A stretch of DNA of 64,000 bases from Paralithodes platypus (Eukaryota > Arthropoda > Malacostraca > Decapoda > Lithodidae). A program made the position numbers and the translations under genes. The stretch's first letter is position 1. Every line of letters begins with the position of its first letter. The notes under the pieces are model-generated. The model worked only from the letters and a program-made list of their open reading frames with translations. It searched no databases and was not told where the DNA came from. Below, in pieces: positions 51,402 to 60,860 of this stretch. The stretch is from NCBI GenBank assembly GCA_032716605.1, contig CM064572.1:37836010-37900009 (forward strand), in the 5' to 3' direction.

Positions 51402-52901
51402 TTTTTTTTTTTTTTTTTTTTTTTTTTAAGAGACAATGAACGGAGGAAGGAAAAACACAGATAGAACAAAAAGGTCCATGTGCCTAAAGGCATCCTCCAT
51501 TCATAAAATGTTTGTAACAACTGGATTTAAACATTTCTTGATTGTAAGTTTGTGGAAAGCAATTCGAGGGAAGTGAATTCCAAAGAGTAGTAGCTCTGGG
51601 GATAAATGAATTCTGATAAGCAGAAGTTCTGCATTGTGGAGGAGAAAGTGTAAATTCATGGGCGCTCTCAGCTGCCCTAGTTCTACGGGGAAAGATGTGG
51701 AGAGGCGGCACAATTGAAGCAAGTTCCTCGGAACAATTGCTGTGAAAATATCTGTAGAATAATGCAAGGGATGCAACGTTTCTTCGTATGGCTAATGTAG
51801 GAAGGTCCTGTGTGATTGCAGGGTTATTGATTAATCTAATAGCTTTATTTTGAATTTTGTCCAACTGCCTCAATGCAACCACTCCACTTCCACCCCACAG
51901 AGGTGAACAGTAATCCATCTGAGAGCGCACATGACTTTTATATATTACGGCCAACTGCTCGTCAGTGAAGAATTCTCGAACTCTGTACAGGAGTCCCAGT
52001 TTTTTAGAGGCATTCTTAGCAATGCTTCTAACATAATGTGTCCAGCTCAAGTTAGTAGTTAATGTTACACCGAGAATGTCAATACTAGGGGAAGTGGGAA
52101 TATTTACATAATTAAAAAATATATGGGAGTCAGTGAGATTCTGTCGGTTAGAAAATTGAATGTACTTGGTTTTCTGTGCATTAAAGGAAACTAGATTCTC
52201 TTGTCCCCATTCATTAATTCTAGAATGGTCCTGGTTCAGAGAAATTGCAGTGTTTATTTTTGAATTTATAAGATCGGGTTGGGTGAAAGAATTGGTAAAT
52301 GTGAAGGAACTGTGGAGTGTTGAGTCATCTGCATAGGAATGTATTGGATTATGAGTGGTAGATATGAGATCATTGATATGAATGAGGAACAGAGTTGGGG
52401 CCAAAACTGATCCCTGGGGAACACCAGCATTTATTGAGTGAAATTGAGAATAAAGGCCATCTACCATTACACATATTTTTCTGTTATGAAGATAAGAAGA
52501 AATTAGTGGAACTAATGATGCAAGGCCGTAGTGTGACATCTTTGACAATAAGGATTGATGCCAGACTCTATCAAATGCCTTTGATATATCCAGTGCTATT
52601 GTATGTGTTTCACCATGTTGGTCTGTAGCTTGGTTGATTTGATGCGTAAGAAGGCAAAGAATGTCTGCAGTTGATCGACATCGTCTAAAACCATATTGCC
52701 TATCACTGATTAATTTATTATTCTCCAGATGCTTAATTATGTGATTATTTAATATAATTTCAAAAACTTTGCCAAGAGTGGAAGTTATAGCTATTGGTCT
52801 GTAGTTTGATGGATCTGAAGAGGCACCTTTTTTAGGAACTGGATGGATGTTTGCTTCTTTGCAGGGTACTGGGAAGCATGAGGTATGAGTACACAGACGG
52901 A
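51402..52901 (-). mobile_element. Jockey-like LINE J2, second copy
   Basis: A 26-base T run at 51402-51427 is the poly(A) tail. The element is nearly identical to J2 at 9483-13204 but 5'-truncated inside the RT. It is inserted in the CR1 3' region without a clear target duplication. Confidence 0.9.
51484..52901 (-). CDS. J2 reverse transcriptase, uninterrupted copy
   Basis: The frame is open from the 5' truncation near 52901 to the stop at 51484 (first Met at 52548). Motifs: DPSNYRPIAITSTLGKVFE, YGFRRCRS, DISKAFDRVWHQSLLSKMSH, NAGVPQGSVLAPTLFL, SYADDSTLHSSF, LGVTLTTNLSWTHYV, LWGGSGVVALRQLDKI, LAIRRNVASLALFYRYF, TTLWNSLPSNCFPQTY, ending HFMNGGCL. It covers most of the RT palm and the complete C-terminal domain. 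It provides the intact reference for the copy split by R1. Lacking endonuclease and RT N-terminus, it is a dead 5'-truncated insertion. Jockey-type RTs copy their own poly(A) RNA. Confidence 0.85.
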
Positions 52902-52989
52902 AATTGGGGTTGTGTGGGACAGGGATCTGCCTTGCTTAGGCCAATCGGCTTTCTGCAGACTCCCATTTTCTTATGTTCTTATGTTCTTA

Positions 52990-53045
52990 TGAGAGAGAGA
53001 GAGAGAGAGAGAGAAAGCGAGAACGAGAACGAGAACAAGAGAGAG
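52990..53045. repeat. (GA)n with GAACGA variants
   Basis: GA units following the CR1 octamer tail. 53046-53257 shows no gene. Confidence 0.88.
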
Positions 53046-53257
53046 AGAAGAGAGCGAGAGAGCTCTAGGAAGGCTATAGTATTGGAAAACCCTTCAGAAA
53101 CTGGGCGAGAAAGTCAACAAAACTAGTCCAAGTATCAGGCCACTATCGCTACCTATCGCCCAATACTTTATGAGCACTTTTATAATGCAATATACTCTCA
53201 CGAGGTTCTTGCTATTCGACCAATACTTTGATGACACTTAGATACTTAGACCAATAC

Positions 53258-53427
53258 TTAAGGGGGCTCACCTCGTGTTTTTTCTCTCTCTCTGGGTTGT
53301 ATCCATTCGGCTCCATTCAGCCTACTGTTTTAAGACGTTTATCCCCATCCAGGTGTCGATTTTATGGATAAATCAGGCTTTGCTGGAGACATTTTTCTAT
53401 CGAAAAATGTACAAATTTAGCCTGCTG
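53258..53427 (+). mobile_element. A-prime element, left half only
   Basis: TTAAGGGGGCTCACCTCGTG, then the A-prime arm (ATTCGGCTCCATTCAGCC, TTTAAGACGTTTATCCCCAT) and the core AGGCTTTGCTGG / CATTTTTCTATCGAAAAATG. The second arm is absent. Confidence 0.75.
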
Positions 53428-53429
53428 TC

Positions 53430-54430
53430 AGGATGGTTGGTTGGTTGACTGGTAGTATGGATGGTTGTCTGGTTGGTTGGTGGTAGAGTAAAAGGTTGAT
53501 TGATTAGCAGCATAGTTGGTGTCAGTCTATGATGATTTATAGCATAGTGGTTAGCATAACAAGTGGTGGTGGTAGTGGAGGGATGGGGGGGGGGGGGATA
53601 GGGAATAGGGGTGGAGTTTTGGTGGGTGGGTGGTAGAAAGATTAGATTATTGGTTGATTGGAAAGTAGGATGGGTGCTTGGTTGGTAGAAAGAATAGATG
53701 ATTGGTTGATTGAATGGTAGGATGGTTGGTTGGTAAGATGGGTGCTTGGTTAGTAGAAAGATTAGAGGATTGGTTGATCGGATAGTAGGATGATGGCTTG
53801 GTTGGTTGTGAAATAATGAGTTGATTGGTTGATAAGACGGTTGATTCCCTGATTGATTGGTTAGTTGATTGAAACTAGGTAGGTAGATTGATTGATTGGT
53901 AAGTAGGTAGGTTGATTAGGTGGTGGTTAATACGTAGATTGATTGGTTGGTAAGTAGGTAGATTGATTGGTTGGGAATTAGGTAGGTTGATTGGTTGGTT
54001 GGGAAGTAGGTAGGTTAATTGGTTGGTGAGTAGGTAGGTTGATTGGTTGGTAAGTAGGTAGGTTGATTGATTGGTGATTAGTAGGTAGATTGATTGGTTG
54101 GTAAGTAGGGAGGTTGATTGGTTGGTGGTAAGTAGGGAGGTTGATTGGTTGGTGGTAAGTAGGTTGATTGATTGGTGATTAGTAGGTAGATTGGTTGGTT
54201 GGGAAGTAGGTAGGTTAATTGGTTGGTGAGTAGGTAGGTTGATTGGTTGGTGGTAAGTAGGTAGGTTGATTGATTAGTAGGTAGATTGATTGGTTGGTAA
54301 GTGGGTAGGTTGATTGGTTGGTGGTAAGTAGGTAGGTTGATTGGTTGGTGGTAAGTAGGTAGGTTGGTGGTAAGTAGGTAGGTTGATTGGTTGGTCGTAA
54401 GTAGGTTGATTGGTTGATAACATGACTGGT
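53430..54430. repeat. GATTGGTTGG / GTAGGTAGGTT repeat
   Basis: Units of about 28 bp (GTAAGTAGGTAGGTTGATTG) become regular after 53870 and are degenerate before. The poly-Asn/Pro/Thr frames are shadows. There is an 11-base G run at 53587-53597. Confidence 0.93.
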
Positions 54431-54739
54431 TGCATGGTTGGTATACTCTATTCCAAGTAAGTAGGCCAAAACTCTGGAACATTAACCTCAATAACTCACA
54501 AGCGACTATAGCCATCGAGTTGTTATTTCTACCATTTGGGAAGTGTCAGCCAGGGATTAGGTATGGAAATTTACAGCCCATTTACTCTAGCCCTTTTTCT
54601 GTTATAGGGTATAGGACAACTAATTGGGAACAGGGTATATTATGGCTGGTAGGGTAGAGGGCTGGTGGGTTGAACGACTGGCTGGTTAGTAACATAGTTG
54701 GTTCTAGTCCCATGATGATATACTGTATAGCCTAGCGTG

Positions 54740-54758
54740 TAGCATGACGAGTGGTGGT

Positions 54759-54792
<34 letters not shown>

Positions 54793-54870
54793 TGGTGGTG
54801 GTGGTGGGGGGGGGGGGGATTGGTGGTGGTGGAGGGTGGAGGAATGGTGGTGGTGGAGAGAGAGAGGACA
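54740..54870. repeat. Poly-G / GGTGGT repeat
   Basis: A run of about 30 G at 54762-54790, then GGTGGTGGTGGGGGGGG and GGTGGTGGTGGAG words. Strong G-quadruplex potential on the plus strand. 54431-54740 and 54871-55093 show no supported gene. Confidence 0.93.
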
Positions 54871-55093
54871 TACGTTATAACACATGTGTTACTACTACAA
54901 CAAAGACGACAAAATCAATCCATACCGGTAATTGAATAATTATGAGGTCGGACTTTTAATTATATTTTGACAAACACTAGACGATTTATAACCGCTTAGA
55001 ATAAACCTACAGTATCTAACTTTTCCAAATATATAGCCGATCGTTACTATATCCCTAGCTGTACCTAACTTTCCTCTAAACAAAAACATATTA

Positions 55094-55466
55094 TTTAGGG
55101 GATAGTGGCTGTTTTTTTATGGTTGCCCTTCTTCCTTCATGCTTAGCCCCATTAGTTTTGAAATTACAAGACGTTCGGCCCATTAGTTATTACGATTTAA
55201 AGACCTTTCACCCCATTTCTTGTCAATAATAAGATTTCTCGTGCCATTTAAGTGTCGATTTTTTCCTGGTGAGCGATAGCGAGCCTGCAATTTAAGAGAA
55301 ACTGGCCTTCGGCCAGAATATTTTGCTATCGAAAAATGTACACATTTTTCTTGAAGGAGGTTCTTGGGGGATGCTTTTTTCAAGCTAGATGGTTTAGGGA
55401 GGAAACTAGAAAAATAGTGAATAAATGTAAACAAAAATCGACCAAAAAGTGAAGCATCCCCCATAA
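55094..55466 (+). mobile_element. Family-A element, first in an A-B-A chain
   Basis: Left TTTAGGGGATAGTGGC (TTAA decayed), right GAAGCATCCCCC-ATAA. Hairpin 1 is CTGGCC-TTC-GGCCAG at 55302-55316, a paired change relative to CCGGCC/GGCCGG. Confidence 0.8.
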
Positions 55467-55665
55467 CCCGTTCTGTCCTTGTCGTTTTATACTGGCTAAT
55501 AATAGACGATTGTATTCAGTTTAGGAAGGGCCTCCAGCAAGTGACAGGCTTTGAACTATCATAATTAATCCTTACTATTACAACTCCTTCTTAAACTACA
55601 CAACAACGCATAAATATAGCTAGAATATATACAAAAGGAGACGTCGCTGGTACAGAAGGGGTTAA
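55463..55665 (-). mobile_element. Family-B element, middle of the chain
   Basis: Left ATAACCCGTTCTGTCC, right TCGCTGGTACAGAAGGGGTTAA. The arms AATAATAGACGATTGTATTC and CGCATAAATATAGCTAGAAT are clear. Confidence 0.8.
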
Positions 55666-56028
55666 GGGGGAGGTGGTAGGTTTTTCTCTCCGTCATGTTT
55701 ATCATATTAGTTTTGAGATTTTAAGAAATTCGTTCCGTTAGTTTGGCGATTTTCGACCTTTTGCCTAATTTATTTGTAAATATTAAGACCATTCGTGCCA
55801 TTTAGGTGTCTATTTTTTCCTGGCGAGCAATAGCGAGCCTGTAATTTTAGAAGGAACCGGCCTACGGCCGGGCTGGGACATTTTTCTACCGACAAATGTA
55901 CAACTACTGTATATCTTGAAAGGTGGTCTAAGGGGTGTCTTTTAGGCTTAATGGACGTGTAGCGAGGAAACTCAGAAATAAATTAATAGACAAGCATATA
56001 GACAAAACAAGAAGCAGTACCCCCTTAC
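55662..56028 (+). mobile_element. Family-A element, last in the chain
   Basis: Begins TTAAGGGGGAGGTGGTAGG at the TTAA shared with B, then full A core with CCGGCC-TAC-GGCCGG at 55857-55871. Right end GTACCCCCTTAC, with TTAA mutated to TTAC. Confidence 0.82.
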
Positions 56029-56139
56029 GTTGATAACTATCAGCGTAACGGTTTTTTGGGGGGGTTGATTGGTTTCCTTTGCGCTATCAATAATGTCATT
56101 GTCTCTCTGTTTGTATATATGTATCTAAGAATGCCGGTG

Positions 56140-56360
56140 TCTGTTAGTCTCTATTTTACTGTATATCTGTGTCCGTCGACGTAAGTTTATGTCTGTCTAT
56201 CTGTGTCCGTCTATTGTCTATTTTACTGTCTCTCTGTGTCCGTCTATTGTCTATTATACTGTCTATCTGTGTCCGTCTATTGTCTATTTTACTGTCTATT
56301 TTACTGTCTATGTGTCCGTCTAAGTAAGTTTATGTCTGTCTCTACAAGTTTATGTCTCTC
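56140..56360. repeat. GTCTATCTGTGTCC repeat
   Basis: The ~33-bp unit GTGTCCGTCTATTGTCTATT recurs about four times, then shorter GTCTGTC words. Confidence 0.85.
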
Positions 56361-56394
56361 CCTCGATCATTCCTCCCAACATAGCCAAGTAGTC

Positions 56395-56630
56395 ATCTCC
56401 CTCTATCCCCCCTCCCCCTCTTCCCCCCTCCCCTGCCCCTCTCCCTCACTCCCCCCCCCCCCCCCCTCCTATCCTCTTCCCTTCCCCCACTCCCTCCCTT
56501 ACCCCCTTTCTCCACCCTTAACCCTCTACCCCCTCCTATCCTCTTCCCTCCCCCTCCCTCCTCCTTACCCCTACTCCCGCCCCCCCCCCCCCCCCCCCCT
56601 TACCACTCTACCTTAACGCCCTTCCACCAT
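56395..56630. repeat. C/T-rich tract with poly-C runs
   Basis: Poly-C of about 16 at 56451-56466 and about 19 at 56581-56599 in CCTCCC-rich sequence. Confidence 0.93.
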
Positions 56631-56774
56631 CCACTCACCTCCTAACGCTCACTATCTTATAACTGTCATTCCGTGTTCAGAGCGAAATATCCGAGGTTCG
56701 TCAGGTGGGGACATATATAGGCCCAGTTCCCGACGGCTGGGGGGTCCGGGGCATGTCACTCCATTCCTTATTTA

Positions 56775-57165
56775 TCAGCTTTTATGAGAAGGGGGGGGGG
56801 GGGGGGTCAGGGGTGGAGGGGGGTAGGATTGGTGAGGTGGACTAAAGGTGGGGTTTGTGGAGTGGAGGTGGGCTAAGATAGGTGAGGTAAGGTGGATGTG
56901 GTGTGGATGAGTGAGATTGTTTGATTTGTTGATAGGTTAATACCGTTAATTGAATGGTTGAGGTTTGAAGGAGTGGGATGGATGAAGATTTGTTGTTGTT
57001 GCTTGGGGGGGTGGGGGGTCGTTGGTTAGAGTGATTGTTAATTACTTTGTTGAATGGTTGGTTGGTTTGTGGGATGGTTGAATTGTTGGATGGGTGGTTG
57101 AATGATTGGGTGGTTTCAAGGATAGTTGTAAGATGGATGAATGGTCGGTTGATTGGTTACTGTAA
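56775..57165. repeat. G-rich and GGTTGAATGG low-complexity DNA
   Basis: A run of about 17 G at 56790-56807, GGTGGGG words, then TTGGATGGGTGGTTGAATGA words. No gene. Confidence 0.88.
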
Positions 57166-57212
57166 AATATATTCCATTGATCTCATTAATGGTTTGTCTG
57201 TTTAATTCGGCT

Positions 57213-57270
<58 letters not shown>
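57213..57270. repeat. (CT)n microsatellite
   Basis: About 28 CT units. Confidence 0.96.
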
Positions 57271-57271
<1 letters not shown>

Positions 57272-59499
57272 GAGATGGTGGTGGTGATGTGTGAGGAGGT
57301 GGGAGTGGTGTTGTGGGAGGAGATGGTGATGGTGATGTGGGAAGTGGGGCTGGTGGTGGCGGTGTAGGAGGTAGTGGTGGTGGTGATGTACAAAGGAGTA
57401 CAAAGGAAATCAAGCAACAACAGATCTCGTGACCCTTCTAGGTTGCTTGTCCTCCAAAACACTGAGGATCAAGTGTCCAAACAGTGGTTTAGAGTTGGTA
57501 AGGGAACATTGGAAAGGGGATTACTGCCCTGGAACTAATGTCCGTGGCAGGATTAGGAAGTTAGTATGGGACAGAAGGGTTAGTAACTGAGGGGGGGATA
57601 AAATAAAGTTATTCATTTACAAACGCAGTCAATCGCGGGTTTGATGCGAGATATTTGTCTAGGCGGAGTTTAAATGAATCAACGGTGATGCAGTCTATAA
57701 CGTTTCGGGGAAGCCCATTCCACAAGTTGACAACTCGATTGAATAAGAAATTCTTAGATTCGTGTGAGTTAAAAGATTTACCAATAATTTTGCAACCGTT
57801 TCCCCGCGTGTAATTAGATTGGTCGATAGTGAAGTACTTGCTACAGTTCATATTGTCGATGCCTTTGATGATTTTGAACACTTGAATTAAGTCACCTCTT
57901 AATCTGCGCTGGGTTAAAGGAAATAGATTTAATTCTCTAAGACGCTCTTCGTATGGTTTGTTCTTTAGGCTAGGTATCATTTTGGTAACTCTACGTTGAA
58001 CTCGTTCTAGCTTGTTTAAATCTTTTTGGTAATAAGGGCACCAGGATTGAACGCAGTATTCCAGAAGAGGGCGGACTAAGGAATTGTAAAGGGTTAGGAT
58101 AACTTCTTTGGATTTATGCTCAAATGACCTGCCTATAAAGCCAATTATTTTGTTTGCCTTCTTAACAACTTCTGAAACATTGTTGACTCGGTTTTAGGTT
58201 ACTCGATATTGTTACTCCCAGATCGGTTTCTCTGTTTACATTCTTAAGCTGAGTGCCATTCATCGAATAGTTTGCTTTCTCATTTAGGTATCCGACATGT
58301 AGTACTTTACATTTATCCGCATTGAAACTCATTTGCCAAATTTGGGCCCAACATGACAATTTATCTAGATTGTGTTGCATATCGTCAACTTGTTCTTTTG
58401 AGAGTACGCTATTTGCAATTTTTGTATCGTCAGCAAATTTTGAGATTGTACAGGTGAGACCCTCATCTATGTCGTTGATGTAAATTAGAAAGAGAATTGG
58501 TCCTAGTACCGATCCCTGGGGTACCCCGCTACTTACATTGGTCCATTTAGATGCCTTACCGTTTATGACTACTCTTTGCTTTCTGTCGCTGAGCCAATTT
58601 TCTATCCATTTCAACACACCGTCTTGTATTCCATGCGCTTTTAGTTTTAGCAGTAAACGTTTGTGGGGAACTTTGTCAAAGGCCTTTTGAAAATCAAGGT
58701 ACATATCTACAGCTTTACTCTCATCGTAGAGGTTGAGGATATCGTAGAAGAAGTCTAAGAGGTTTGTTAAACAGGAACGTTTTTTACGAAAGCCGTGTTG
58801 AGTATCTTTAAGTATGTTATTTTCCTCTAAGTGATTTACGAATCTGTCTCGTATGACCGTTTCTAGCATTTTACATACAACTGAGGTTAAGCTAATTGGA
58901 CGATAGTTACTGGGTAGGGATTTGCTGCCTTTTTTAATATCTGTGTTACGTTGGCTAGCTTCCACTGATCAGGCATAGTTCCAGACTGCAAGGATTTATT
59001 GAATAGTAATGTCAGTGGTTTGGAGAGCTCATCCTTAGCTTCCTTTAGAACTCTAGGCGAGATTGCATCAGGTCCAGGCGTTTTATTTACCTTGAGTTTA
59101 TCTAAACAATTCAATACTTCTCTCTCTGTAACAGTGATATTGCTTAGAACATCTGAATTATCAATCTGAATCGGCGATGGTGTAGGGATATCACTGAGGT
59201 CTTCTGTTGTAAAAGCTGATGCAAAGAAGGTATTGAGGGCATTATTCATTTGTACTTCGTCTTTGGTGTATTCTCCATTTTCATCGACTAACGGTCCAAC
59301 AGTTGAAGTAACTACTTTTTTCTTTCTGATATAACTATAGAATTCTTTCGCGTTTGTTTTACTTTGATTCGCAATATGTAACTCTAAAGTCTTTTTACTT
59401 TGCTTAATTAACTTTTTGGCTTTGCGTCGTAGCTCTACAAATGTCAGCCGTTCTTCGTCATTTTGTGAGGATTTTAATCTATCATTAGTATAATAAAGA
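57271..59499 (-). mobile_element. CR1-like LINE copy 3, decayed
   Basis: A minus-strand element whose 3' untranslated part occupies 57271-57608 and whose ORF runs 57609-59499. It is cut at 59499/59500 by the Ty3/Gypsy LTR. It is a different family from the CR1-like copies at 3578 and 50140. Confidence 0.8.
57609..59499 (-). pseudogene. CR1-like ORF2, linker + reverse transcriptase
   Basis: In order: LTFVELRRKAKKLIKQSKK (linker helix), TPGPDAISPRVLKEAKDELS, TMPDQWKLANVTQILKKA, a frameshift near 58930, SNYRPISLTSVVCKMLETV, HGFRKKRSCLTNLLDFF, FQKAFDKVPHKRLLLKLKAH, SSGVPQGSVLGPILFLIYIN, catalytic KFADDTKIA, GVTISSNLKPSQQC, a frameshift near 58180, ERVQRRVTKM, LTQRRLRGDLIQVFKII, and the end ASNPRLTAFVNE. 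Two frameshifts inactivate it. RT and C-terminal domain are complete; the endonuclease would lie beyond the Gypsy insertion, outside the window. Confidence 0.85.
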
Positions 59500-59706
59500 T
59501 GAATGGAGATATAACACCAGTACCGGTACTCTTCAATCCTTTATTGGCTAGGGTTGAGTACAGGAGCACCGAGATGCTGGTTGGTTATGTGAGAGTCTGG
59601 TGTGAACTGAAGGACTTGCTGCCTCCACAGGCCTGGGTGCCAGAGGCGCCCGCAAGTCTAAAGTGTCTGTGGTGCCATATGGTGTTGGACAATAGTGGTG
59701 TATACA
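59500..59706 (-). repeat. Putative 3' LTR
   Basis: On the minus strand it starts TGTATACACCACTATTG and ends ATATCTCCATTCA (TG...CA), about 207 bp. It contains CCAATAAAGGATTGAAGAG as a likely poly(A) signal. It is preceded by the polypurine tract GGGGGGGGGGAGATA (59715-59730 on the plus strand as a C run). It cannot be checked against the 5' LTR, which is not in the window. Confidence 0.6.
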
Positions 59707-59709
59707 TTA

Positions 59710-60860
59710 TTATTATATCTCCCCCCCCCCAATTGGCGTCCGACGAGGCGATGGTGGAGTCGGGCGGTGTAGGTTGAGTGGAGGGCGGTAGACGAACCTG
59801 TCGTAGGAAGCGGCGGTTGCGGAGTGTGGCTCGCCCCGACCCATCCACCCGGATGGTTATACTGGCGGTGTGGATGCACCTCCACTACAGTGCCAGTCTT
59901 GTTCCACCGTGTCGGGTTGTTGCCCCCCTGGTTCTGGACGGAGACCCGGTCACCGACGTGGAGTGGTGATAAAGGCCGGGCTGAAGCATTATAGTATGTG
60001 GCTAGGGCAGCGTTACGGTGAAAAAGGGCTGCCTCACGAGCTTCGGCCGAGAGAAGCCAGTGGGGGTGGAGGTGGAGAAGTGCAGGATTGCAGGGGACGT
60101 GGTCCCGTAGGGTCCTGCCGAAGAGAAGTTGAGCTGGTGACTTGTCAATGGTCGAGAGGGGTGTGTTCCTGTATTGGAGGAGGGCGCGGGCTGCGGCGTT
60201 GTTGTCTAGAGAGCCAGTGGGGGATGTACAGTCCGCGATGATGCGGCGGGCTGCTTTAACAGCCAGCTCGGCGCGGCCATTAGACTGAGGGTAGAACGCA
60301 GAGCTGACCCGCTGTGACACACCCCAATGTGCCAGGAATTCTTGGAAGTCCCCGGCTGTGAACTGGGGCCCACCATCGCTCGCCAGTACCCGGGGTGCTC
60401 CGTAGTGGGTGAAGAGGGTACGGCACGCCGAGATGAGGTGGTGAGCATCACATTTACCTGGTGGCAGGTAGAAGATGTGGACATTGCAGGAGAAGCGATC
60501 GACGTAGACCAGGTAGTGTTTGCCCTGGTGCTGAAAAAAATCGGCGGCTACCTGGTCGTATGGCCATTGGGGTGGGTCAGATGACATGAGTGGCTCTTTC
60601 GGCTGGGACGGGGCGTGGGCGCGGCAGTAGTGGCAGATATCCAGGCAGTTGAGTAGGGCCTTGTCAATACCTGGCCAGTAAACACTCGCACGTGCACGGG
60701 CCTTCATGCCAGTCATACCCTGATGAGCTGAGTGAAGGGCCTCGAGAACTCTGGACCGAAGATGATGGGGGATGACTGGTCGTTGATCCATGAGGGCTAC
60801 CCCGTCGACGGAAGTGAGGCGGTCTCTAACACCCCAGAGAACTGTCGTAGGTGTGGGGCG
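59710..60860 (-). pseudogene. Ty3/Gypsy integrase
   Basis: The zinc-binding region is SAHQGMTGMKARARASVYWP with H..H and CLDICHYCRAHAP (CxxC). The catalytic core is PYDQVAADFFQHQGKHYLVY (first Asp), VLASDGGPQFTAGDFQEF (second Asp) and FYPQSNGRAELAVKAARRI (Glu), giving the D,D-35-E arrangement. Then YRNTPLSTIDKSPAQLLFGR and the C-terminal LHVGDRVSVQNQ. Integrase joins the cDNA ends into the genome. The frame is open for 377 codons and passes into the LTR. It is separated from RNase H by a frame break near 60840. Confidence 0.85.

Larger units (their letters stand above)
50140..52990 (+). mobile_element. CR1-like LINE copy 2, interrupted by J2
   Basis: 5'-truncated at TTTGCTTAGTTTTTTCTCAG. It carries the RT C-terminal half (to 51273) and a 3' untranslated region. 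It is interrupted at 51402-52901 by a J2-type LINE and resumes with TTGGGGTTGTGTGGGACAGG. It ends in TTCTTATGTTCTTATG octamers at about 52968-52990. Confidence 0.88.

Noticed and set aside
53870..54515. Asn/Pro/Thr-rich frame YLLTTNQSTYL as an antifreeze- or mucin-like protein
   Set aside because: Direct translation of the GTAGGTAGGTTGATTG repeat on the minus strand; read in other frames it is equally open.
54940..55080. Possible further family-B copy (ACACTAGACGATTTATAACC, ATATAGCCGATCGTTAC)
   Set aside because: Only scattered word matches and no TTAA ends; too weak to annotate.
59658..60791. Gypsy element as an endogenous retrovirus with envelope
   Set aside because: Integrase runs into the polypurine tract and LTR; no envelope-type frame lies between them.
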